DNA from: Synergistetes bacterium JGI 0000079-D21
GTDB taxonomy: Bacteria > Synergistota > Synergistia > Synergistales > 79-D21
NCBI GenBank assembly: GCA_000402835.1
Contig: AQRZ01000044.1
Span: forward strand, 1-21,058
Direction of reading: 5' to 3'
DNA: 21,058 bases
Of the stretch, positions 15,022-21,058 are shown piece by piece (position 1 is the stretch's first letter; each line of letters begins with the position of its first letter). The notes beneath the pieces are model-generated. The model did not search any database, was not told the DNA's origin, and saw only the letters and a list, made by a program, of their open reading frames with translations. The translations under genes and the position numbers were made by a program.

Positions 15022-16584
15022 TTAGAGGATGCCGTCCTTGGAAGCGATCAGCTCTTCCGTGGTTTCCTCTTCCAATCGGGCCATGTTCCCAACCTTGGCA
15101 AGCCTTCCTTCCGCCCAGCGGGCCAGCCTGACAAACGGAAGCCCGAGAAGAAGATAGATGCCTGCCACGATGATCCCGGTCCCAAAATAATCGTAATAGG
15201 TGGTCGCCAGCTGCCCGTAGGCCTTGGTCAGGTCCACCATCGTGATGACCGAAACCAGGGAGGAATCCTTGAGCAGGGAGATGAAGTCGTTCGTCAGGGG
15301 AGGCAAAACCAGGCGGAAAGCCTGGGGAATCACCACGTGCCGCAACGCCTGCCATCGGGTCATGGCCAGGGCGAGCGCCCCTTCCATCTGCGCCTTCGGG
15401 ACCGAAATCAGGCCGGCCCGGTAGTTCTCTGCCTCGTAAGCGGCGTAGTTCAGTCCCAACCCAACGGCGCCGGCCACGAAGGGGGAGAGCTTGATCCCGA
15501 TGTTCGGCAGTCCGTAGAAGATGAAGAAAAGCTGGATCAGGACGGGAGTCCCCCGAATCGTTTCAATGTAGGCCACGGCAAGCTTTGAAAGGGGTTTGGG
15601 CCCAAAGACTCGAGCGACGGCCAGAACAAAGCCGAAGGCCATTGCCAGAAGCATCGCCACGATGGAGACTTTCATCGTGGTTAGGGCGGCCCTTCCCAGG
15701 ACCGGCATGAACCCGGCATACCGCTTCATTCGGTCCCTGAAGGTAAATTCGGGGCGTTGAAGTTCGGCCCATTCGTTGAACATGACGGCGTCGGCCTGTC
15801 TTGGCCGGTAATCGTTGAATTCCTTAGCCATCATGGGGCTCCAGAGGTTCCAGCGGTCGTAGATTTTCCGCAGCTCGCCGCTGTCTCGAAGCGCGACGAT
15901 AGCGCCGTTGATTTCCTTCAGGAGTTCCTTGTCTTCTTTCCGGACCGCGATGCCGTATTCCATCCGGCCGATCTCCGGTCCCACGAACTTGATCTCGGGG
16001 TTGAAACCGGCATAGAAGACGGCGATCGGCGCGTCAAAAAGAGTGGCATCCAGGCGTCCGTTGACCAGGTCGCTATAAGCGTTGATTTCGTCCTCGTAAA
16101 GCCGGATCTCGATACCTCCGAATTCCTCGAGCACCTGGTGGGAATAGGCCTGTTTCAAGGTCCCCACAACCTTTCCCCGGCAGTCCTCCAGGCTCGTGAT
16201 GGTCTTGTTGTCCCGCCGGACGGCAAGCTGCAGGAAGGTTGCGTAGTACGGGATGGAGAAGTTGACCTCCTGCTTGTGTTCCGGGGTGATTTCCAGTCCA
16301 TCGATCGAGACGTCGTAGAGTTTTCTCTGGAGACCGGGGATCAGGTTGTCCCAGCCGTTCTGCACGAAGACGGGCTTGCGCCCCAGCTGTTTCGCGATGG
16401 CCTCGATGATCTCGACCTCGTAGCCGATGATCCGCTTTGTGTCCTTGGGATCCTGGAACATGTAGGGAGCCCCGCCCTCGGTGTCGCCGCCCCAGCGGAG
16501 TTCCTTCTGTGCGGCCAAACCCGGCAGGGCGAAAGAAAGTGCGAGCAGTACCGCGAAACCCAGGATTGCCAGTGATCTTCTCAT
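15022..16584 (-). CDS. Fused periplasmic binding protein-permease of a polar amino-acid ABC importer
   Basis: The protein has 520 residues. A signal peptide (about 1-25) leads into a type 3 substrate-binding domain (about 26-265): RWGGDTEGGAPYMF, GYEVEIIEAIAKQLG, YDVSIDGLEITPEHK, the LKQAYSH turn, and DSGELRKIYDRWN at its end. After a linker comes a HisM/GlnP-type permease (about 295-500) with TM helices and the EAA loop MEGALALAMTRWQALRHVVIPQAFR. The fusion resembles GlnP-type proteins of Gram-positive bacteria; two chains plus two ATPase subunits would form the importer. The substrate is likely a polar or acidic amino acid (glutamine/glutamate-like) but cannot be fixed. ATG 16584 overlaps the ATPase stop as ATGA. 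The gene ends 22 bp from the convergent rtcB. Confidence 0.92.
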   Translation of the reverse strand: MRRSLAILGFAVLLALSFALPGLAAQKELRWGGDTEGGAPYMFQDPKDTKRIIGYEVEIIEAIAKQLGRKPVFVQNGWDNLIPGLQRKLYDVSIDGLEITPEHKQEVNFSIPYYATFLQLAVRRDNKTITSLEDCRGKVVGTLKQAYSHQVLEEFGGIEIRLYEDEINAYSDLVNGRLDATLFDAPIAVFYAGFNPEIKFVGPEIGRMEYGIAVRKEDKELLKEINGAIVALRDSGELRKIYDRWNLWSPMMAKEFNDYRPRQADAVMFNEWAELQRPEFTFRDRMKRYAGFMPVLGRAALTTMKVSIVAMLLAMAFGFVLAVARVFGPKPLSKLAVAYIETIRGTPVLIQLFFIFYGLPNIGIKLSPFVAGAVGLGLNYAAYEAENYRAGLISVPKAQMEGALALAMTRWQALRHVVIPQAFRLVLPPLTNDFISLLKDSSLVSVITMVDLTKAYGQLATTYYDYFGTGIIVAGIYLLLGLPFVRLARWAEGRLAKVGNMARLEEETTEELIASKDGIL

Positions 16585-17366
16585 AGGGCATCCCCCTCGA
16601 AGTGCCTTAAAAACTCCCGGGTGCGTTCGTTTTTCGGGTTGGTGAAAAGAATGTCGCCGTCGTCAACCTCGACGATTTCGCCCTTGTCCATGAAGACGAT
16701 GTAGTCGGAGGCCTTACGGGCAAAGCGCATTTCGTGGGTAACGATGATCTGGGTCATGCCCTCTGCGTCCAGGTCGCGCATGACCTGAAGGACTTCCTTG
16801 ACCAGTTCCGGGTCTAGGGCGGATGTGGGTTCGTCGTAAAGCATGACCTTTGGATTCATGGCTAGAGCCCGGGCGATGGCCGCGCGCTGTTTCTGGCCGC
16901 CCGAAAGGGTCGAAGGGTCGCGGTGGATGCAATCTTCCAGGCCGACTTTTTTGAGAAGGCGCACCGCGTTGTCTTCGGCCTGTTCACGGCTTTCCTTCTT
17001 GACGACCATCGGCGCGAGAATGACGTTTTCGAGAACGGATTTGTGGGGAAAGAGGTTGAAAATCTGGAAGACCAGCCCCACTTCCTGCCGAAGGAGATGG
17101 GCTTTTTCCAGGAGGTCGTCTGTGATGGGGTCTTTCGGACTCTTGCGGGAAACCGTGACACCGGCGATCGAGATACTCCCCGAATCGAGGATCTCGAGAC
17201 AGTTCAGGCAGCGCAGAAACGTGGACTTGCCGCACCCCGAGGGGCCGATGACGGAAACCAGGTCTCCCTCGCGGATGGAGATGCTGATATGGTTCAGCAC
17301 CTCTCCCTGTTCGAAGCTCTTGCAAAGATTATCGACAAGAATCAAGGGCTGGTTCGATGGAGCCAC
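16581..17366 (-). CDS. Polar amino-acid ABC transporter ATP-binding protein (GlnQ/HisP-like)
   Basis: This 261-residue ATPase has Walker A GPSGCGKST at 41-49, the Q-loop LVFQIFNLFPH with Q101, signature LSGGQ at 154-158, Walker B VMLYDE at 174-179 and switch H211 in IVTHEM. FNLFPHKSVLEN and the TSALDPELV D-loop are typical of the PAO/HAAT amino-acid group. An insert at about 70-92 (SRKSPKDPITDDLLEK) is slightly longer than usual. The start is GTG 17366; an AAGGG lies immediately before it, closer than ideal. It precedes the fused binding protein-permease with a 4-bp overlap, so the two genes form a complete importer operon. Confidence 0.93.
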   Translation of the reverse strand: MAPSNQPLILVDNLCKSFEQGEVLNHISISIREGDLVSVIGPSGCGKSTFLRCLNCLEILDSGSISIAGVTVSRKSPKDPITDDLLEKAHLLRQEVGLVFQIFNLFPHKSVLENVILAPMVVKKESREQAEDNAVRLLKKVGLEDCIHRDPSTLSGGQKQRAAIARALAMNPKVMLYDEPTSALDPELVKEVLQVMRDLDAEGMTQIIVTHEMRFARKASDYIVFMDKGEIVEVDDGDILFTNPKNERTREFLRHFEGDAL

Positions 17367-17403
17367 CCCTTATCTACCCCCCTTCTTATCCTGCTGCACG
17401 GGT

Positions 17404-17432
17404 ATTATGGAGGACGCAGGATGAAATAGCAA
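17404..17432 (-). promoter_or_regulatory. Candidate promoter of the amino-acid importer operon
   Basis: Minus strand: TTGCTA (17427-17432), a 17-base spacer and CATAAT (17404-17409), about 40 bases before GTG 17366, in the 81-bp gap after mntP. No terminator is visible after mntP, so read-through is possible. Confidence 0.4.
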
Positions 17433-17447
17433 GCAAAACAGCAGGAA

Positions 17448-18011
17448 TCACATCGAGAGGTGCTCGAACAGGATTTTCAGACCGATCCCGATGAGGACCA
17501 GCCCTCCAGCCACTTCCATGCGCTTTCCTGCGAATCGGCCGATCTGCCGCCCGCCGACCATGCCGATCCAGCAGCAGATGAAAGTGGTCGCGCCAATGAT
17601 CGAAACGGTGCTCCAGACGTTCAGTTTCAGCGCCACGAAGCTGAATCCGACCGCCAGTGCATCGATGCTTGTTCCAACGGCAAGTGTCAGTAGGGGCCAC
17701 CCGGATGTCGGGTCCGATCGGCTGTTGCAATCTTCTTCTTTCCGAAGCCCTTCCACCACCATTTTCCCGCCGATAAAACCGAGAAGGACAAAGGCCACCC
17801 AGTGGTCAAAAGGAGCGATTACCTTGGAAGCGAGGCTTCCAAGTCCCCATCCCAGAAGTGGCATAAGGGCCTGGAACAGGCCGAAAGCGCCGGCCACCCG
17901 GCAGATTTGGCTCATGGTGAGGGAAGGGACGCAAAAGGGCAATGCAACAGAAACGGCGAATGCATCCATGGAAAGACTGAGTCCGAGGAAAACCGGGAAC
18001 AGCGGGTTCAT
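17448..18011 (-). CDS. mntP: Manganese efflux pump MntP
   Basis: This 187-residue, six-helix inner-membrane protein of the MntP (DUF204) family exports Mn2+. Family marks are D16 in LSLSMDAFAVS and D117 in GTSIDALAVGFSF, both in membrane helices and known to matter in E. coli MntP; GGKMVVEG at 81-88 and a late GGLVLIGIGLKIL helix are also present. Length is normal. The frame is open to 18101, but ATG 18011 is chosen because GGGGAGGAA lies six bases upstream. The extension would run through an intrinsic terminator and a riboswitch. Control by the yybP-ykoY element upstream supports the Mn2+ assignment. Confidence 0.95.
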   Translation of the reverse strand: MNPLFPVFLGLSLSMDAFAVSVALPFCVPSLTMSQICRVAGAFGLFQALMPLLGWGLGSLASKVIAPFDHWVAFVLLGFIGGKMVVEGLRKEEDCNSRSDPTSGWPLLTLAVGTSIDALAVGFSFVALKLNVWSTVSIIGATTFICCWIGMVGGRQIGRFAGKRMEVAGGLVLIGIGLKILFEHLSM

Positions 18012-18027
18012 GCACATTCCTCCCCAA

Positions 18028-18070
18028 GAAAAAAAGACTTTTGGCATGGGCAATCCCCCGCCAAAAGTCT
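18028..18070 (-). terminator. Intrinsic terminator in the mntP leader (riboswitch expression platform)
   Basis: Minus strand: AGACUUUUGGC (18070-18060), a 14-base loop containing a small GGG/CCC pairing, then GCCAAAAGUCU (18045-18035) and a U run to about 18028. It ends 17 bases before AUG 18011, just upstream of the RBS. Its 5' arm contains CUUUUG, the 3' strand of the riboswitch closing helix. Confidence 0.92.
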
Positions 18071-18156
18071 CGCTAATCAGCCCTTTCCGGCCAACGGCCA
18101 CACCAGGCGCCGAAGCGCCAGCCTGTTGATGCGGCCTTTCTAGCTACTCCCTTTTG
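18062..18156 (-). ncRNA. yybP-ykoY manganese riboswitch upstream of mntP
   Basis: In the minus-strand RNA, the closing helix pairs CAAAAG (18156-18151) with CUUUUG (18067-18062). Conserved blocks are GGGAGUAGC after the first strand, AUCAACAGGCUGGCG in the middle, and GCGAGAC just before the 3' strand. These match the yybP-ykoY family, which binds Mn2+ (with Mg2+) between its two docked arms. The downstream gene is mntP, a known target. Because the closing strand CUUUUG is also the start of the terminator stem, Mn2+ binding should block termination and turn mntP ON. Confidence 0.88.
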
Positions 18157-18165
18157 AACGGCTGT

Positions 18166-18195
18166 ATCGTATGACAAGGAAGTGCTGCAGGTCAA
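18166..18195 (-). promoter_or_regulatory. Candidate promoter of the mntP transcript
   Basis: Minus strand: TTGACC (18190-18195), an 18-base spacer and TACGAT (18166-18171). Transcription would start near 18159, directly before the riboswitch closing helix. Confidence 0.6.
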
Positions 18196-18269
18196 GGTCC
18201 GGATTGAAATGCTTGCGAAGGAAGACTTTAGTAGTTATCCTGATAAAGAAGAAAAGGAGGGAAGGCTTC

Positions 18270-19358
18270 ATGTTCATCGAAACGGCCGATATTGTCTTTT
18301 TACGGCTCTATGACGTGGCGGACGAAATTCGTCTCGACCGCCTGTCTTCCAACCTATTTTCGGGAAGGCTGCCCTTCCGCCAGGGACTGGTGCGGGTCGA
18401 CAACCAGTCCATCGATCTTGTCCGCCCTCCTGCCGCGGTCGAGCTTGGACCGCAGTCCTGGGTTGTCGGGGGAGAGCATCTGGATGTTTCCCTCTCCGCG
18501 CGATTTTTCGATTTCGGAGTGATCTCCCTTGGCGCAACGGCCACGCTCGGCAACCTCGACCTGGAGCAATTTGCCGATCGGGCGATCCAGATGGGGATGG
18601 GGCCGGATCTCGACCGGCTGTTCGAAACGGAACTTCGAACGCTGATGGATTCCGTGTCGGAATCCCTTGTCGATCGAAGGGAAACTCCCTTTTTTTCCGA
18701 GGAATACACCCTTTACGTGGTCCGGCGAACCGCCGAACCCGTCACCAAGAGCGATCTCAAGGATCTTCCGGCACTAATCCGGCTGATCTTCGGCGAGAAA
18801 AAGCCCCTGAGCCGCCAGCAGGCACACCTGGCCCTGGAAAACGCCTTTTCCTACACCGAGAACGACCTGATCATCCTGAACTACAACAATGCCTTCATTG
18901 TGGAAGAAGGGGATTACGCGGACCTCCGGCTCCTGCTGGAATACGCAAACGTCCAGCTTTTGGAGGCTCGCTACTACGACGACCTGTTGAACCGCCGGCT
19001 GGAGAAACTGTTCAAGGATCTCGGCGAAACAAGATGGGGACTGACATCGGTTTTCTCCGGGAAAATGAGCCGGATTGCCAGGACCGCGATGCAGCTGATC
19101 CTGGAGACGGAGCTCATGACCGATCACCTGACCTCCGCGGTCCGTGTGACGGAAGACGTCTACTATGCCCAGATCTATAACCGGGCCCTCCAGCTTTTCA
19201 GGACGAAAGCCTGGTTGTTGCGGATGGACGAAAAACTGCGTGCGATGAGAGAGACCGTGGAGCTGCTGAACCAGGAGTTCACCAGCAGGCGGGCTGAAAT
19301 CCTGGAATGGATCATCATCCTGCTGATTGCCGTGGAAGTTGTCAAGATCTTCCTATGA
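18270..19358 (+). CDS. RMD1/YagE-family (DUF155) membrane protein
   Basis: The protein has 362 residues. The frame opens at 18171, but ATG 18270 has AGGAGGG about eight bases upstream; the extra 33 residues are basic and overlap the mntP promoter. The C-terminal half shows the DUF155 pattern: SYTENDLIILNYNNAFIVE (about 195-213), LLLEYANVQLLEARYYDDLLNRRL (about 222-245), a coiled helix with MRETVELLNQEFTSRRAEILEWIIILLIAVEVV, and one terminal TM segment (about 341-360). Eukaryotic relatives (Rmd1, Rmd8, RMND1) act in meiosis or anchor mitochondrial ribosomes. Bacterial members are tail-anchored and have no known role. Its stop overlaps the YgiQ start, so the two are translated together. Confidence 0.85.
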   Translation: MFIETADIVFLRLYDVADEIRLDRLSSNLFSGRLPFRQGLVRVDNQSIDLVRPPAAVELGPQSWVVGGEHLDVSLSARFFDFGVISLGATATLGNLDLEQFADRAIQMGMGPDLDRLFETELRTLMDSVSESLVDRRETPFFSEEYTLYVVRRTAEPVTKSDLKDLPALIRLIFGEKKPLSRQQAHLALENAFSYTENDLIILNYNNAFIVEEGDYADLRLLLEYANVQLLEARYYDDLLNRRLEKLFKDLGETRWGLTSVFSGKMSRIARTAMQLILETELMTDHLTSAVRVTEDVYYAQIYNRALQLFRTKAWLLRMDEKLRAMRETVELLNQEFTSRRAEILEWIIILLIAVEVVKIFL

Positions 19359-21058
19359 ACAGGCCAACCGAAAGAATGGATTTCCTCCCGGTTTCCCGGA
19401 AGGACATGGAAGCCCGAGGATGGAACGAGCTTGATTTTCTGGTGGTCAGCGGTGATGCATACGTGGACCATCCGAGTTTCGGGCATGCGGTCATCGCCAG
19501 GGTGCTGGAGCGGGAGGGATACCGCGTCGGGATTCTGGCTCAGCCGGATTACCGTTCCCCAGCGGCCTTCCTGGCCCTGGGACGCCCGCGCCTGGGCGTG
19601 CTTGTTTCGGCGGGCAACCTGGATTCGATGCTGAACGCCTTTACGGCAGCGAAGAAACGGCGGCACACGGACAGTTACTCCCCGGGAAACAGGGCGGGAC
19701 GAAGGCCCGAAAGGGCAACCATCGTCTATTGCAACCGGGTCAGGCAGGTTATGGGCGACGTTCCTGTCATCATCGGAGGGATCGAGGCCAGCCTGAGGCG
19801 TTTTGCCCACTACGATTACTGGGACGATTCGGTCCGGCGTTCGATCCTTGTGGATAGCGGAGCCGATCTTTTGGTGTTTGGAATGGGGGAGCTGCAGATC
19901 GTGGAGATCGCCCGCCAACTGGCTATTGGGATCCGGCCGGGTGATATCCGGGACGTGGACGGAACCTGCTGGATGGCATCGGAAAGGGACGAAATCTGGA
20001 AGGAATCGGTGGAACTCCCCTCGTTTGAAGCCGTGGAAAGCTCGAAAACCGCTTTTGCCGAAGCATTCCGCCTTTTCTACCTGGAACAGGACCCGATCCG
20101 GGGGAAAACCCTGCTGCAGGCCCACGGCGCAAGGTGGGTCGTCCAGAACCCTCCGGCAAGGCCGCTGACGACGGAAGAACTGGACTCGGTCTACGAGCTT
20201 CCCTACACGAGGGCCGCCCACCCGGATTACGATGCCGAGGGTGGGGTTCCGGCCATTCAGGAGGTCCAGTTCAGCCTGGTGAGTCACAGGGGGTGTTTCG
20301 GAAGCTGCAGCTTCTGCGCCATCACTTCTCACCAGGGGAGGATCATCCAGTCCAGGAGCAAGGAGTCGCTGCTGAGAGAGGCGGCTTTGCTGACCGCGTT
20401 GCCGAATTTCAAGGGGTACATCCACGATGTGGGAGGGCCGACCGCGAATTTCCGGCATCCTTCCTGCGAGGGGCAGCTGGATAGGGGAACCTGCCGCGGG
20501 CGGGAGTGCCTGGGCAGAAGACCTTGTCCGAAACTGGATGCCGACCACTCTGAGTACCTGGACATCCTGAGGGCGATCCGTTCGCTACCCCGGGTCAAAA
20601 AAGTCTTTGTCCGTTCGGGGATCCGCTACGATTACCTCCTGCTGGGCGGACTGGAGCCTTTCCTGACTGAGCTTTGCGAACACCACGTGAGCGGACAGCT
20701 CAAGATCGCCCCGGAACATATATCCAGGCGAGTGACCGACCTGATGGGGAAGAGCGGGAAGGATTCTTTTCTTGCTTTCGCGGAAGCGTACAGGCGGGTG
20801 AACCGGAAGCTGGGCAAGGAGCAGTATCTCGTTCCGTACTTCATGTCGAGCCATCCCGGTGCCGGGCTGAAGGAGGCGGTCGAACTGGCGGAGTTCCTTC
20901 GGGACACGGGCATCCACCCGGAACAGGTACAGGATTTCATCCCGACTCCCGGGACGCTTTCCACCTGCATGTACGCCACGGGAATTCACCCTCTAACGAA
21001 AGAGAAGGTCTACGTGGCGAAAAGTCCCCATGAAAAAAGGCTCCAGAGGGCTCTTTTG
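19355..21058 (+). CDS. YgiQ-family radical SAM protein (UPF0313), 3' end outside window
   Basis: Codons 1-568 are present, and the frame runs off the right edge. The N-terminal cobalamin-binding-like region (about 20-110: DFLVVSGDAYVDHPSFGHAVIARVLEREGYRVGILAQPDY) is followed by RRFAHYDYWDD. The radical SAM cluster is RGCFGSCSFCAI with C314, C318 and C321. After it come HDVGGPTANF, KIAPEHIS and FIPTPGTLSTCMYATG, all typical of YgiQ. The family makes a 5'-deoxyadenosyl radical from SAM at a 4Fe-4S cluster; the substrate is unknown. ATG 19355 overlaps the DUF155 stop (ATGA); the RBS is weak, and Met8 at 19376 is an alternative. Family members are usually about 600-700 residues, so roughly 50-130 are missing. 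Confidence 0.94.
   Translation, partial: MNRPTERMDFLPVSRKDMEARGWNELDFLVVSGDAYVDHPSFGHAVIARVLEREGYRVGILAQPDYRSPAAFLALGRPRLGVLVSAGNLDSMLNAFTAAKKRRHTDSYSPGNRAGRRPERATIVYCNRVRQVMGDVPVIIGGIEASLRRFAHYDYWDDSVRRSILVDSGADLLVFGMGELQIVEIARQLAIGIRPGDIRDVDGTCWMASERDEIWKESVELPSFEAVESSKTAFAEAFRLFYLEQDPIRGKTLLQAHGARWVVQNPPARPLTTEELDSVYELPYTRAAHPDYDAEGGVPAIQEVQFSLVSHRGCFGSCSFCAITSHQGRIIQSRSKESLLREAALLTALPNFKGYIHDVGGPTANFRHPSCEGQLDRGTCRGRECLGRRPCPKLDADHSEYLDILRAIRSLPRVKKVFVRSGIRYDYLLLGGLEPFLTELCEHHVSGQLKIAPEHISRRVTDLMGKSGKDSFLAFAEAYRRVNRKLGKEQYLVPYFMSSHPGAGLKEAVELAEFLRDTGIHPEQVQDFIPTPGTLSTCMYATGIHPLTKEKVYVAKSPHEKRLQRALL

Noticed and set aside
18012..18101. Longer MntP with 30 extra N-terminal residues
   Set aside because: The extension is encoded by the terminator and riboswitch, does not match the family, and the RBS fits ATG 18011.
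18171..18269. Longer DUF155 protein starting at 18171
   Set aside because: The extra residues are basic and unlike the family, overlap the divergent mntP promoter, and AGGAGGG fits ATG 18270.
19175..20548. 457-residue minus-strand frame across DUF155 and YgiQ
   Set aside because: It spans two well-supported plus-strand genes and shows no recognisable domain.

Overview
The window is a bacterial chromosome segment from a Gram-negative-type cell with type IV pili. Class I c-di-GMP riboswitches, minor pilins with PilY1, archease-RtcB and a YgiQ-type radical SAM protein would fit Desulfobacterota (Geobacter- or Syntrophus-like), but this is inference and nothing here fixes the taxon. Most genes look GC-rich. 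The pilus block (about 1-5050) looks clearly less GC-rich by eye.

Layout. 1-4738: a minus-strand minor-pilin operon pilV-pilW-pilX-pilY1. pilY1 is split. Its first 127 codons are on the minus strand (2806 to 2426), while the remaining ~780 codons lie on the plus strand (96-2444). A perfect inverted repeat of at least 95 bp (1-95 and 2426-2520) brackets the body, in phase in both orientations. This is either an invertible pilus-tip adhesin cassette or a fold-back/assembly chimera at the window edge. 4801-4971: a small helical protein. 5101-7551: a HerA-like ATPase, which ends tail to tail, with overlapping stop codons, against a minus-strand secreted Ntn-hydrolase (7548-8477). The hydrolase leader holds a sigma70-like promoter, two near-identical tandem GEMM-I (c-di-GMP) riboswitches, a terminator/antiterminator between them, and a hairpin covering the ribosome binding site. 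8927-10714: a divergent secreted protein with a probable alpha/alpha-toroid domain.

10941-13087: a gene for a secreted, extremely Asp-rich protein, with a consensus promoter and a strong terminator, interrupted in its signal peptide by a complete IS3-family element (10975-12239, 3-bp target duplication ATT). Removing the element and one ATT restores one continuous frame of 275 codons. 13140-14999: archease and the RNA ligase RtcB. 15022-17366 (minus): a polar amino-acid ABC importer made of a fused binding protein-permease and its ATPase. 17448-18195 (minus): the manganese exporter MntP behind a yybP-ykoY Mn2+ riboswitch, whose closing stem competes with an intrinsic terminator. 18270-21058: an RMD1/YagE (DUF155) membrane protein overlapping a YgiQ-family radical SAM gene that runs off the window.

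No tRNA, rRNA or CRISPR array was seen. The most unusual items are the inverted, split pilY1, the double riboswitch leader, and the IS-disrupted Asp-rich gene.
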